The notes under the pieces were generated by a model. That model ran no database searches, was not told where the DNA came from, and saw only the letters and a program-made list of their open reading frames with translations. A stretch of 64,000 nt of DNA from Clostridia bacterium (lineage in GTDB: Bacteria; Bacillota; DTU025), in the NCBI GenBank assembly GCA_034926675.1, contig JAYFQW010000042.1, forward strand, positions 86,337-150,336. Direction: 5' to 3'. Positions 42,507 through 51,640 of the stretch are shown here, one piece after another (position 1 is the stretch's first letter; every line of letters begins with the position of its first letter). A program made the translations under genes and the position numbers.

Positions 42507-43937
42507 TTACAGCTTCGCCGTTAGTTCAGCCACCGTTTCTGCTGCGTTTCCCAGAAGCAAAGTAGCGTTCGCAGCGGTGTACAGCGGATTCTGAACCCCA
42601 GCGTATCCAGGGCGCGTATCCAGGTTGAACACCAGTACGTGCTTGGCTTCATAGGCCTTCAGGATCGGCATTCCGTAGATGGGCGTGCCTGTCGCGCTGT
42701 TCGCAGCCGGATTGACCACATCGTTCGCTCCCACAACGATGGCAACGTCCGTCTCTTTGAACTCCTCATTGACCTGGTCCATCTCGAACAGCTGATCGTA
42801 TGACACATCCACCTCTGCCAGGAGGACATTCATATGACCAGGCATTCTACCCGCTACCGGGTGTATCGCGATCTTGACCTCAGCACCGTTCGACTCAAGC
42901 TTGTCGATTAGCGCCTTAACGTTGGTCTGGGCCTGTGCGAGCGCCATTCCGTACCCCGGCACAATGATCACCTTGCGGGCTTCTCGGACTGCCTCGAGGT
43001 AGTCCCTCTTCACAGCAGGAGCGGGCTGCTCACCGGATTCAGGCGTCGAAGTGAAGTCCTGGCCTGACGGGGGAGCAGTGTCTTCCCCTGTTTTCTTGCT
43101 CTGCATCATGACAGTCCTGCCAGTTAGGACCTGCATCAGGGTCCTGTTCATCGCCTTGCACATGATCTGCGTGAGTATGAGACCAGATGCCCCGACTACT
43201 GCTCCAACAGCGATCAGTAGTGCGTCTCCGAGGGCAAGTCCTGCAATGGATGCAGCCAGCCCTGAGAATGAATTGAGAAGAGACACGGTTATCGGCATGT
43301 CGGCCCCGCCCACGCGAATCGTAAACAGGACCCCATATGCCATCGACAACGCGAGGGCGGCAACCGCCGGCGCTATCGCACGTCCGATCGGAACGCAGAG
43401 AGCCAGGATCGCGACTGCGATCGTCCCGATCATGCATGCCGCATTCCACGAGCCCTGTCCGGAGAAGACTATCGGCCTGCCGGTGATCCTGCCTTCGAGC
43501 TTCGCCATGGCGATCAGGCTGCCCGACAGTGTGACTCCCCCCACGAGGAGCCCAAGCATGCTAGTGAACTTCTCGAAACCGCCAAGAGCCTGCCCGGCCC
43601 CGGCCGTAACAGCATTCACGAGGACCAACAGCGACACTATCGCAGAACTTCCGCCTCCGAGCCCGTTGAGCAACGCAACCATCTGCGGCATCTGGATCAT
43701 GGCCACCTTCGCGGCGATCGCCCATCCGATTGCGGCGCCGACGGCCATCGCTGCCCATAGAACCCCCATGCTCACCGTGTTGTCGCGCACGAGGGTGAGT
43801 ATGATGGATCCCGCCATGCACACGGCCCCCAGGAGATTGCCTTGAACTGCAGTCTCCGGTGAGCTCATCATCTTGATGCCCCACACGATCCCTGCTGCGA
43901 GTACCAGTCCAACTACATTAACAACACCGATGCTCAT
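42507..43937 (-). CDS. pntB: NAD(P) transhydrogenase, beta subunit
   Basis: The 476-residue protein has about nine membrane helices. The cytosolic NADP-binding domain III follows, with VIIVPGYGMALAQAQTNVKALIDKLESNGAEVKIAIHPVAGRMPGHMNVLLAEVDVSYDQLFEMDQVN and VGANDVVNPAA. With PntAA and PntAB it couples hydride transfer between NADH and NADP+ to proton movement across the membrane. It is the last gene of a long operon that begins with pncA. A perfect terminator follows it. Confidence 0.95.
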   Translation of the reverse strand: MSIGVVNVVGLVLAAGIVWGIKMMSSPETAVQGNLLGAVCMAGSIILTLVRDNTVSMGVLWAAMAVGAAIGWAIAAKVAMIQMPQMVALLNGLGGGSSAIVSLLVLVNAVTAGAGQALGGFEKFTSMLGLLVGGVTLSGSLIAMAKLEGRITGRPIVFSGQGSWNAACMIGTIAVAILALCVPIGRAIAPAVAALALSMAYGVLFTIRVGGADMPITVSLLNSFSGLAASIAGLALGDALLIAVGAVVGASGLILTQIMCKAMNRTLMQVLTGRTVMMQSKKTGEDTAPPSGQDFTSTPESGEQPAPAVKRDYLEAVREARKVIIVPGYGMALAQAQTNVKALIDKLESNGAEVKIAIHPVAGRMPGHMNVLLAEVDVSYDQLFEMDQVNEEFKETDVAIVVGANDVVNPAANSATGTPIYGMPILKAYEAKHVLVFNLDTRPGYAGVQNPLYTAANATLLLGNAAETVAELTAKL

Positions 43938-43947
43938 ACCATCATAC

Positions 43948-44220
43948 CTACTTCTTGAACATCCTGAGCATTTTGTCGGTTACAAGGAATCCGCCGACCA
44001 CATTGACCATTGCCAGCACTATGGCCAGCGCCCCCAGAAACTGCGATCCGGTGGACTGGGCCAACGCCGCCACTGATAGCGCCCCGAGCACTGTCACGCC
44101 TGACAACGCATTGGCGCCCGACATCAGCGGAGTGTGAAGCAGGCTCGGCACAGCGCTTATCACCTTGTACCCCACTACAGTAGCGATGATGAACAATATC
44201 ACAAGCGAAGCTACAGACAC
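43948..44220 (-). CDS. pntAB: NAD(P) transhydrogenase, alpha subunit 2 (membrane part)
   Basis: The 90-residue protein has three membrane helices (LVILFIIATVVGYKVI, ANALSGVTVLGALSVAALAQ and FLGALAIVLAMVNVVGGFLVTDKMLRMFKK), the C-terminal membrane part of the alpha chain, here a separate gene. The three-gene split (PntAA, PntAB, PntB) is known from Rhodospirillum and some Bacillota. It lies 10 bases before pntB and 16 after pntAA. Confidence 0.95.
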   Translation of the reverse strand: MSVASLVILFIIATVVGYKVISAVPSLLHTPLMSGANALSGVTVLGALSVAALAQSTGSQFLGALAIVLAMVNVVGGFLVTDKMLRMFKK

Positions 44221-44236
44221 TCCGAATCCCCACTCC

Positions 44237-45412
44237 TCATCTAGCGTTCATCGCTTCCAGTGCGCCCGCATGCACAAGCTTGCCGCCCTCAGTTACCAGC
44301 GAGGAAGCGATTATCTCATCGCTCTTGTCGATGACCGCCACTCCATCGCGGCACAGGTTAGCGACATAATTGAACACGTTGTTCGCGAACATCCAGGTCG
44401 AGCTGGTCGGCATCATGCCAGGGATGTTCTTTGTTCCATCGATGCTCACCCCGTGCTTCACCACCACCTCGCCCGGAGAGGTGATCTCGCAGTTTCCGCC
44501 CTGATCGATGGCGATGTCCACGATTGCAGAGCCGGGCTTCATTGACTTGACCATGTCCTCGGTCACGAGAATCGGGGCGAGTTTGCCTGGGATGAGGGCC
44601 GTCAGCATCACGATATCTGCGTCGGCTACCGCTGGGGCGAGCGCTCGCCTCTCCTTGGATACCCACTCATCGGGGAGCTTCGCCGCGTATCCGCCGGGGG
44701 CAATCGCGATGTCGGCGGGGATGCCCAGATCAACAACCTTGGCGCCAAGGCTCTTGGCCTGCTCAATGGCGTCCGGCCTGATGTCTGCGGCGAACACGGA
44801 CGCGCCAAGCCTCTTAGCGGTGGCCACTGCCTGCAGGCCGGCGATGCCCGTTCCTATTACGATCACTGAAGATGGCTTGATCATGCCAACTGCAGTGCCT
44901 ACCATCGGCATGAACTTGGACAGTCTGTTGGCGGCCATGAGCACGCCCTTGTACCCGGCAACGGTGCTCATGGAGGTAAGCGCGTCCATGGCCTGCGCTC
45001 GAGTGATTCTTGGTATTCCATCGAGAGTGAGGCCGATGGCGCCTCTCGCCGCCAGTTTCCTGATCATCTCATGGTTTGAGGGCGAGGCTGGGTGCAGGAA
45101 GGTCACGATGTACTGGCCCGAGTGCAACATGTCAACCTCGTGCTTGCCCTTGGCCTCATTGAACAGAGGCTCCTTCACCTTCATGATGATGTGCGCTTCC
45201 GCGAATATCCTGCCCACGTCATCGACAAGCTCGGCGCCTGCCGCTGCGTAATCAGGATCGGGGAAGTAAGAGCCCTCGCCCGCGCCGCGCTCGATCATCA
45301 CGCGTGCGCCCTCCGCGATCATCTTCCTGACTGTGTCTGGGATTGCTGCGACGCGCCTCTCGCCCTTCATGATCTCCTTGGGCACTCCGATTGTAAGACC
45401 ACTAAATCTCAC
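44237..45412 (-). CDS. pntAA: NAD(P) transhydrogenase, alpha subunit 1 (NAD-binding)
   Basis: The protein of about 391 residues resembles alanine dehydrogenase: LTIGVPKEIMKGERRVAAIPDTVRKMIAEGARVMIERGAGEGSYFPD, then the NAD-binding VIVIGTGIAGLQAVATAKRLGASVFAADIRPDAIEQAKSLGAKV. The RQD-loop region typical of the domain I-III interaction follows later. GTG at 45412 is preferred since GGGAG lies nine bases ahead and the protein then begins at the usual residue. Confidence 0.94.
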   Translation of the reverse strand: MRFSGLTIGVPKEIMKGERRVAAIPDTVRKMIAEGARVMIERGAGEGSYFPDPDYAAAGAELVDDVGRIFAEAHIIMKVKEPLFNEAKGKHEVDMLHSGQYIVTFLHPASPSNHEMIRKLAARGAIGLTLDGIPRITRAQAMDALTSMSTVAGYKGVLMAANRLSKFMPMVGTAVGMIKPSSVIVIGTGIAGLQAVATAKRLGASVFAADIRPDAIEQAKSLGAKVVDLGIPADIAIAPGGYAAKLPDEWVSKERRALAPAVADADIVMLTALIPGKLAPILVTEDMVKSMKPGSAIVDIAIDQGGNCEITSPGEVVVKHGVSIDGTKNIPGMMPTSSTWMFANNVFNYVANLCRDGVAVIDKSDEIIASSLVTEGGKLVHAGALEAMNAR

Positions 45413-45509
45413 TGCTAGCCACTCCCTCTGCAACTCCGTGATTTGGCGTGGGAGACGCCCAGCCGGGCCGCTCCCACGCCACGGTTGCTTCGTATTCTGG
45501 TCCTGTACG

Positions 45510-46838
45510 CTACTTGGTTGTCATGTTGTATCGATTGATCGCGGCGTCGATCGTCGCAGCGGCCTTCTTTAGGGCATCGAGCGATGAGGACTTGCCGGTG
45601 AGCACCTGCTCGATCGCATCTTCCACAGTCGTTCTAGCCTGGGTGAACACCCCGAGGAGCGCCCCCTGGGTCGCGCGGGTCACTGGGGTGTCGCGCAGCT
45701 GCTTGACGGCGGTCGCGAACTGGGGATACTTGGCCTGATGCGCCTTGAGCTCTGGAACGTCGTAAGCCTTTTTTGTGATCGGGAAGTACCCGGTGTTCAT
45801 ATGCCAATATGCCTGCTGCTCAGGCTCGGTCATCCACTTTATGAACTCCCAGGCAGCCTCCTCTTCCTCCTTCGCATGGTTGCTGAGGAGCCACAGAGTG
45901 CCGCCGCCGATCATGACGCCGCCCTTCGCTCCTGCAGGCCTAGGCAGGTATCCAACGCCCACCTCGAATTGATTGTTGACACCTGCGAGAATGGTGGCGA
46001 GAACTGCAGTCGAGTCGATGGTCATCGCACACTGCCCAGCTATGAACGCCTTCTGAGTGTCGGCGGTCTTGCGGCCCAGGTTTGCAGTTATGCCCTCTTT
46101 GACCATCCCGTTCCACCAGTCGAGTATGGCTGCAGCCTCAGGGACCGCGAACGACACGGCTGTAGCAGTCGCATCCCGTCCATTTCCATTGTTTGCATAG
46201 GTCAGGTTCGATGCGGCCAGGAATTGCTCGAAGAACCAGCCGTATACAGCGAGCGCCATACCAGGACGTGTGACCTTCCCGGCGGAATCACGCTTGGTGA
46301 GCTTTCTCGCCGCAACCACCACTTCGTCGAATGTGAGCGGAGGCTTGTTCAGGTCCAATCCCGCCTCGCGGAACATGTCCTTATTGAAGTATAGCAGAGG
46401 TGTAGAGACGTTGAATGGCATCGAGTACAGCTGATCGTTGATCTCGTAGTAGGCCAGGATATTCCGCTCGAAGGTGCTGACATCGATCTTGTCGCGATCG
46501 ATGTACTTCTGAAGCGGAACTATCACCTTGCTGTCGATCATGAACCTAGAGCCTATTTCGTAACTCTGCATCACGTTCGGAGTCGACTTGCCGGCGATGC
46601 TCGCCTTCAGCTTGTTGATGGCATCGTCATAGCTTCCCTGGTATATGGCTTCGACCTGAATGCTGGAGTGAGTCGTGTTGAACCTATCAACCAGCTCTCG
46701 AGTTGTCTCTGCGACCTTTCCGCCCACCGAATACCAGAACACCACCTTGGTAGGCCCAGCAGCCCCAGCTCCGAAGCTGAACATGGCCATTGCCATGAAT
46801 GCCAGCAGCGCGGTGCTGATCAGAGTTCTCCTCGACAT
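45510..46838 (-). CDS. ABC importer substrate-binding protein (family 1, UgpB-like)
   Basis: The 442-residue exported protein has signal peptide MSRRTLISTALLAFMAMAMFSFGAGAAG and the family 1 solute-binding pattern (VVFWYSVGGKVAETTRELVDRFN..., PNVMQSYEIGSRFMIDSKVIVPLQ, YSMPFNVSTPLLYFNKDMFREAGLD, EEEEAAWEFIKWMTEPEQQAYW). The closest well-known relatives bind glycerol 3-phosphate or sugars. It follows its two permease genes; no ATPase gene is present, so a shared MsmK/UgpC-type ATPase is likely. Its place between pncA and pntAA raises the idea of an NAD-precursor substrate, which is inference only. Confidence 0.88.
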   Translation of the reverse strand: MSRRTLISTALLAFMAMAMFSFGAGAAGPTKVVFWYSVGGKVAETTRELVDRFNTTHSSIQVEAIYQGSYDDAINKLKASIAGKSTPNVMQSYEIGSRFMIDSKVIVPLQKYIDRDKIDVSTFERNILAYYEINDQLYSMPFNVSTPLLYFNKDMFREAGLDLNKPPLTFDEVVVAARKLTKRDSAGKVTRPGMALAVYGWFFEQFLAASNLTYANNGNGRDATATAVSFAVPEAAAILDWWNGMVKEGITANLGRKTADTQKAFIAGQCAMTIDSTAVLATILAGVNNQFEVGVGYLPRPAGAKGGVMIGGGTLWLLSNHAKEEEEAAWEFIKWMTEPEQQAYWHMNTGYFPITKKAYDVPELKAHQAKYPQFATAVKQLRDTPVTRATQGALLGVFTQARTTVEDAIEQVLTGKSSSLDALKKAAATIDAAINRYNMTTK

Positions 46839-46952
46839 CGTGTCGCCTCCTCAATGTAGCTGACCGATCCGTCCAGCCGTGATACTGGTCCAATAGAACA
46901 GAACGCAGGCAGACTCGAAAGATCACCCCTTTCACCGAATCACGCCTCAGCC

Positions 46953-47795
46953 CTAGCCTTTGACGGCTCCAGACGTGAGGCCTCGGACCAGCTGTTTGTG
47001 CGCTAGCAACAGCAGGATGGCTGTAGGCACTAGCACCATGATAATGCCTGCCATGGTGCTGTTCCATGCAACTGACTCATCCCGCTGCAACATCGAAAGG
47101 CCAATCTGCACAGTGCGCATCTTGTCGGTATTGGTCACCAGGAGGGGCCAGAGGTACTGGTTATAGGTTGTCAGGAACGTATACACAGCGAGTGTTCCCA
47201 ACATGGGTCGTGAGAGAGGAATCGCAATCGTAGTGAAGAACCGGAAATTCCCGCATCCGTCGATCGCCGCAGCGTCCTTCAGTTCGCGAGGAATAGTGAG
47301 AAAACCCTGCCTGAGCAGGAATATGCCGAACGCCGACGCCATAAATGGGACTGACAGGCCCCAGTAAGTATCAGTCCAAGACAATGCCTTAACCGTGAGG
47401 TAGTTCGAGATGATGGTAACCTCCCACGGAACCATCATCGTAGATAGAACCACGTAGAACAAGGCCTGCCTTCCCTTGTACTCCAGGAAGCTGAACGAGT
47501 AGGCCGCCATGCTTGCAGTGATCAGCTGTCCAAACATCACAGCCGCCGATACAATGAAACTGTTGACTATGAACCTGACCACAGGGGCTCTCCGAAGCGC
47601 CTCCCTATAGCTATCGAAGGTGAACCGAGACGGGAAGAACTTGGGAGGATAGGAGACGCTCTCTGAGGCTGTGAAAAAGCTCGTAGCCAGGGCATAGTAT
47701 ATGGGAAAGAACACTGCGACGGCAGCAAGAGTGATCAGCGCGTAGCATAGAGCCGTGCGAAACGCCGCCCGACGCCGGTGCAGCCTAGGCTTCAT
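46953..47795 (-). CDS. ABC importer permease (UgpE-like)
   Basis: The 280-residue protein has six membrane helices. The permease signature region is SRPMLGTLAVYTFLTTYNQYLWPLLV following RELKDAAAIDGCGNFRFFTTIAIPLSRP (EAA loop, with DAAAIDG in place of EAAxxDG). Its start overlaps the stop of the upstream permease by four bases. It pairs with that permease in a sugar-type importer. Confidence 0.92.
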   Translation of the reverse strand: MKPRLHRRRAAFRTALCYALITLAAVAVFFPIYYALATSFFTASESVSYPPKFFPSRFTFDSYREALRRAPVVRFIVNSFIVSAAVMFGQLITASMAAYSFSFLEYKGRQALFYVVLSTMMVPWEVTIISNYLTVKALSWTDTYWGLSVPFMASAFGIFLLRQGFLTIPRELKDAAAIDGCGNFRFFTTIAIPLSRPMLGTLAVYTFLTTYNQYLWPLLVTNTDKMRTVQIGLSMLQRDESVAWNSTMAGIIMVLVPTAILLLLAHKQLVRGLTSGAVKG

Positions 47796-48706
47796 TGGTA
47801 GAACACTCTCCTCTCCAACACGAAAAACTGGAGGAGCGTGAGAGCCATGATTATCGCAAACAGCACCATAGCCTCAGCCGCTGCGAACCCGAAGTTGTAG
47901 TTGAAGAATGCCTCACGGTAGATCGAGTACACGACCACATTCGTAACCCCGGCGGGCCCGCCCTGCGTCAGCATGTTGATCTCTCCGAATGACTGAAGCG
48001 CACTGATGGTGGACGTGATAAGCAGGAACATGAGCACAGGGGATATCATTGGCAGAGTCATCTTCCAGAACATGGTCCATGGCCCCGCTCCATCGATCCT
48101 CGAGCTCTCGTACATGTCCTCCGGAACCGCCTGAATGCCTCCAAGCAAAAGGATCGTGTTGAATCCGAGGGTCCGCCACACGGCCACCATCGATACGGAG
48201 AACAGGGCCCACCGAGTATCCGCGAGCCAGTTGATCTGATCTATGTGGAATAGGCTGAGGAAGAACTTGAGCACTCCCTGTGCAGGGCTGAAGAACATCA
48301 TCCAGATCAGGGAGGCCGAGGCCACCGCAACCACCATTGGAGACGCAAATAGCAGTCGATAGACGCCAATGCCCCGCAGACGCCAGTTGGCCATCAGTGC
48401 CAGGCACAGCGACAGCACGATTCCTGGAATCACGAGATACGCAGCATAGAGCGCCGTAGTTCCCAAGCTCACGCCGAACTCGCCGAGAGTAAAGATCTCC
48501 TTGTACTGCGCGAGCCCCAGGAAGAACTGCCCGTTGCCCAGGATGTCGGTTTGGTAGAGACTGAGGCGAATGCTGTTGGCCAGTGGGTAGAAGACGAACA
48601 CCCCGAAAATGGCCAGAGCCGGGAGGAGATAGAGCAGCCCTTCGAGGAGCTTTCGGCCTTCCCGGCGACTTCTGCTCATACCGACCGCGATTCGCGCTTG
48701 CGCCAC
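47792..48706 (-). CDS. ABC importer permease (UgpA-like)
   Basis: The 304-residue protein has six membrane helices, with the EAA loop PEDMYESSRIDGAGPWTMFWKMTLPMISPVLMF. GTG at 48706 is preferred because GAGGGGAG lies eight bases ahead. A GTG at 48760, directly after the pncA stop, is a longer alternative. The gene follows pncA by 54 bases and overlaps the next permease by four. Confidence 0.9.
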   Translation of the reverse strand: MAQARIAVGMSRSRREGRKLLEGLLYLLPALAIFGVFVFYPLANSIRLSLYQTDILGNGQFFLGLAQYKEIFTLGEFGVSLGTTALYAAYLVIPGIVLSLCLALMANWRLRGIGVYRLLFASPMVVAVASASLIWMMFFSPAQGVLKFFLSLFHIDQINWLADTRWALFSVSMVAVWRTLGFNTILLLGGIQAVPEDMYESSRIDGAGPWTMFWKMTLPMISPVLMFLLITSTISALQSFGEINMLTQGGPAGVTNVVVYSIYREAFFNYNFGFAAAEAMVLFAIIMALTLLQFFVLERRVFYQ

Positions 48707-48760
48707 AGGAACCACTCCCCTCTGTTGATCATCTGCGGCACTCAGGGCCCAGATAGTCAC

Positions 48761-49390
48761 CTACGGTTTCCTTCGCGCCTCCAGCTCTCTCCAACTAGCT
48801 ATCACCGCTCCAGCCGCGCGCATATCCGACACGGTCTTATCCACATCGCCCGGGGAGAGCTCAACTCCGCGGCATCCGTCCCTAATGAGGCAGACATGGA
48901 ATCCAAGCGAGAGCCCATCGATGACAGTGTATTTCACACAGTAGTCAGTAGCGAGGCCCATCACGTACACGCGTTCCACGCCTGCTGACCTCAGATAATC
49001 CTCAAGCCCAGTCGCATTGGCGTGGCCATTATCGAAAAAGCCGCTGTAGCTATCGACCCCATGGTCAGCGCCTTTGTAGAACACCTTCGCGACCCTCGAG
49101 GCATCGAGAGCAGGTGCAAACTCTGCGCCAAACGAACCCTGCACGCAGTGGTCTGGCCACAGAACCTGGGGAAGGCCGTTCAAGTCGATGATATCTCCCA
49201 CGCCGGACCCAGGGTGAGCCGATGCAAAGCTGCCATGTCCGGGAGGGTGCCAATCTTTCGTCGCAACCACCATATCGAAATCCGACTGGAGGACATTGGC
49301 AACCTGTATGATCTCATCGCCTCCCGGAACGGCTAGAGCCCCACCTGGAAGGAAATCGTTCTGCAAGTCCACCAGTATCAGCGAATTCAT
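48761..49390 (-). CDS. pncA: nicotinamidase
   Basis: The 209-residue isochorismatase-fold enzyme has LILVDLQNDFLPGGALAVPGGDEI (catalytic Asp), TKDWHPPGHGSFASAHPG (metal-binding His residues), WPDHCVQGSFGAEF (catalytic Lys region) and VMGLATDYCVKYTVIDGLSLGF with the nucleophile cysteine. It deamidates nicotinamide to nicotinate for NAD salvage. It is the first gene of an operon that continues with an ABC importer and the transhydrogenase, and it is divergent from the histidine kinase at 49586. Confidence 0.93.
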   Translation of the reverse strand: MNSLILVDLQNDFLPGGALAVPGGDEIIQVANVLQSDFDMVVATKDWHPPGHGSFASAHPGSGVGDIIDLNGLPQVLWPDHCVQGSFGAEFAPALDASRVAKVFYKGADHGVDSYSGFFDNGHANATGLEDYLRSAGVERVYVMGLATDYCVKYTVIDGLSLGFHVCLIRDGCRGVELSPGDVDKTVSDMRAAGAVIASWRELEARRKP

Positions 49391-49585
49391 TCGCCCACCC
49401 CCGTGTCGAGCAATCTTCTACACGTCCGCCGGTATTCCTGTCTGAATTCCGATGCATCTTGGTTCGGCAATAGGTACAATGCCCTTTCGTTGCATGCACA
49501 TCTGCCGCTCCCTCTGGAGGAAAACAACACAGATATGCCGAAATAACATGAAACTCCCAGAACAACAACGTCAGGCGTGGTCGCC

Positions 49586-51640
49586 ATGGGCAGATTCATC
49601 ATACAGCGAGTCGCGATCCGGAGATCCGCAATAGTGCTGTGCTGTGCTGTGTTGGCCCTCAGCCAAGCTTCCTCGGCTGAGGAGTCTGTTGTTGTGCGCA
49701 TGGCGGGGGATAGCTGCTTTCCGCCATACGAGTTTGTCTCGGAGTCACGCACGTACGTGGGTTTCAACGTGGACCTCATGAGCGCAATCGCCCTCCAGCT
49801 CGGCATCGACATCGAAGTCATGCCTATGTCGTGGTCATCAGTGAGGGCCGCTCTGGACAGAGGCGTCATCGACGCGATCCAGGGCATGAAGTACAGCCCC
49901 GACAGGGACAGGATCTATGATTTCTCCACTCCATATCTCACATCATCCATGGGCATATTCGTGCGCAGCGATCGGGTCGACATCTCGGACCTTGATGACC
50001 TGGCGGGGCTCACTGTGGCTGTGCAGAGCGGCGATATCTCCAACGAGTCGCTTTCGAAAATCGGAACCGCAGCGCGCATTCCGTTCGAGAACCAACAGGC
50101 AGCTCTGGACGCTCTGCTGGCAGGGAAGGTCGACGCCTTTGTTGGCAACAGGTTGGTGGGAATGTACTTGCTCCAGAGGAAGGGCCGAACAGCCGAAGTC
50201 AAGATAGCCGGCGACCCTGTGGATCCCGCCCCGTACTGCATTGCGGTGACTGAAGGCGACAGCCAACTGCTTGAGCTCCTCAACCGGGGAATCGCAGAGG
50301 TTCAGCAATCGGGGCTTTACGACAGGATCTATGCCAAGTGGTTTGGGGAAAGGGTAGAACCCCCATCTGCCGCCCTCAAGAGGCTGATATGGGCGTTGGC
50401 AGCAGTGACGGCCACAGTCGCAGTTGCGGCATTCATCGTTTTCCAGTGGAACAGGATGCTGAGAAAACAGGTAGCTCTACGCACACGGGAGCTTTCTGCC
50501 GCAAACCTGCTGCAGACCAGGATACTGGAGAACTCCTTCAATGCGGTAGTGGCTGCTGACTACAACCTGAAGATAGTCGCCGCGAACGCCAGAGCCGCCC
50601 AGATGCTTAGCGTGGACCTAGCTGAACTCATCGGCCGCAAGTGGTTCGATTCGCCCATCGGGAAACTTGTGAGCGAAGGATTGGTCAGGGAGACCGTTCA
50701 GAAAGGCGTTGTCCATCGCAACCAGGAGGCTCGATGGAGGATAGATGGTGAGGAACGCGTGATCAGCTTCAATCTCGGCCCTCTCCGTCAAACTGCGAAC
50801 AACGACGATCCACAGCATGCCATGAAGCCCGCGCCGAGTGAAGGCAGCACCGCACCTGCGCAAGGAAAGCCCGAGGCAGGCGCCGTTCTGGTGTTCAGCG
50901 ACATAACCGACAGCAAGAGGCTTGGTGAGTCCGAAGCCACGAGAGACAAGATGGACGCGCTTGCCACTGTCATCGCCGGAATAGCCCACGAGATCCGGAA
51001 CCCGCTCACATCCATCAAGGCCTTCGTCGATCTGTTGCCTTCCAAGTATGACCATCCGGAGTTCAGGGAAGAGATCTCCAAACACCTACCTGCTGAAATG
51101 GAGAGGCTCAACTGGATACTCACTGACCTCCTTGACTATGCTAGGCCTCGCAGACCTGAAAAGCAGGTCATCGATGTTGGTGAGCTCATCGACTCGGTAG
51201 TTGGGATGATCGGGCTTGAAGCTAGCGCGCGGAGGATCGTGCTCAATGCCCATTCCGAGCCCAAGCTTGCCGCGTTCGCAGACCGCAACCAGATCAAGCA
51301 GGTTCTGATAAACATAGTGCTCAACGCATTGGAAGCGCTGGACGGCCCGGCGGAGATTGACATCGTGTCCTCGCGTTCCGCGTCGAACATGGTTCTGATA
51401 ACCGTGTGCGACCCTGGACCTGGAATCGTTAAGGATGATCTGAAGCGCATTCTCGAGCCATTCTTCACCCGAAAACCTAAGGGAACCGGCATGGGCCTCT
51501 CGGTGAGCTACAAGCTCATGCGGGAGAACGGCGGCGATCTATCAATCGATAGCACTGTAGGGGTAGGCGCCAAAGTAACCCTCTCACTTCCTGCAGCGCC
51601 GCCCAGGGAGGAGCTGTATCCGGATGTCGCGGAGGACTAG
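49586..51640 (+). CDS. sensor histidine kinase with extracellular solute-binding domain and PAS
   Basis: The 684-residue protein has a signal/anchor segment and a family 3 solute-binding domain (VVRMAGDSCFPPYEFVSESRTYVGFNVDLMSAIALQLGIDIEVMPMSWSSVRAAL... YDFSTPYL). After a membrane helix (LIWALAAVTATVAVAAFIVFQW) come a short coiled coil, a PAS domain (RILENSFNAVVAADYNLKIVAANARAAQML), the H-box IAGIAHEIRNPLTSIKAF, the N-box QVLINIVLNALEAL, DPGPGI and FFTRKPKGTGMGLSVS. It likely senses an amino-acid-like or small organic solute outside the cell. GTG at 49577 is an alternative start; neither start has a strong ribosome site. The regulator gene that follows overlaps its end by 17 bases. Confidence 0.93.
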   Translation: MGRFIIQRVAIRRSAIVLCCAVLALSQASSAEESVVVRMAGDSCFPPYEFVSESRTYVGFNVDLMSAIALQLGIDIEVMPMSWSSVRAALDRGVIDAIQGMKYSPDRDRIYDFSTPYLTSSMGIFVRSDRVDISDLDDLAGLTVAVQSGDISNESLSKIGTAARIPFENQQAALDALLAGKVDAFVGNRLVGMYLLQRKGRTAEVKIAGDPVDPAPYCIAVTEGDSQLLELLNRGIAEVQQSGLYDRIYAKWFGERVEPPSAALKRLIWALAAVTATVAVAAFIVFQWNRMLRKQVALRTRELSAANLLQTRILENSFNAVVAADYNLKIVAANARAAQMLSVDLAELIGRKWFDSPIGKLVSEGLVRETVQKGVVHRNQEARWRIDGEERVISFNLGPLRQTANNDDPQHAMKPAPSEGSTAPAQGKPEAGAVLVFSDITDSKRLGESEATRDKMDALATVIAGIAHEIRNPLTSIKAFVDLLPSKYDHPEFREEISKHLPAEMERLNWILTDLLDYARPRRPEKQVIDVGELIDSVVGMIGLEASARRIVLNAHSEPKLAAFADRNQIKQVLINIVLNALEALDGPAEIDIVSSRSASNMVLITVCDPGPGIVKDDLKRILEPFFTRKPKGTGMGLSVSYKLMRENGGDLSIDSTVGVGAKVTLSLPAAPPREELYPDVAED

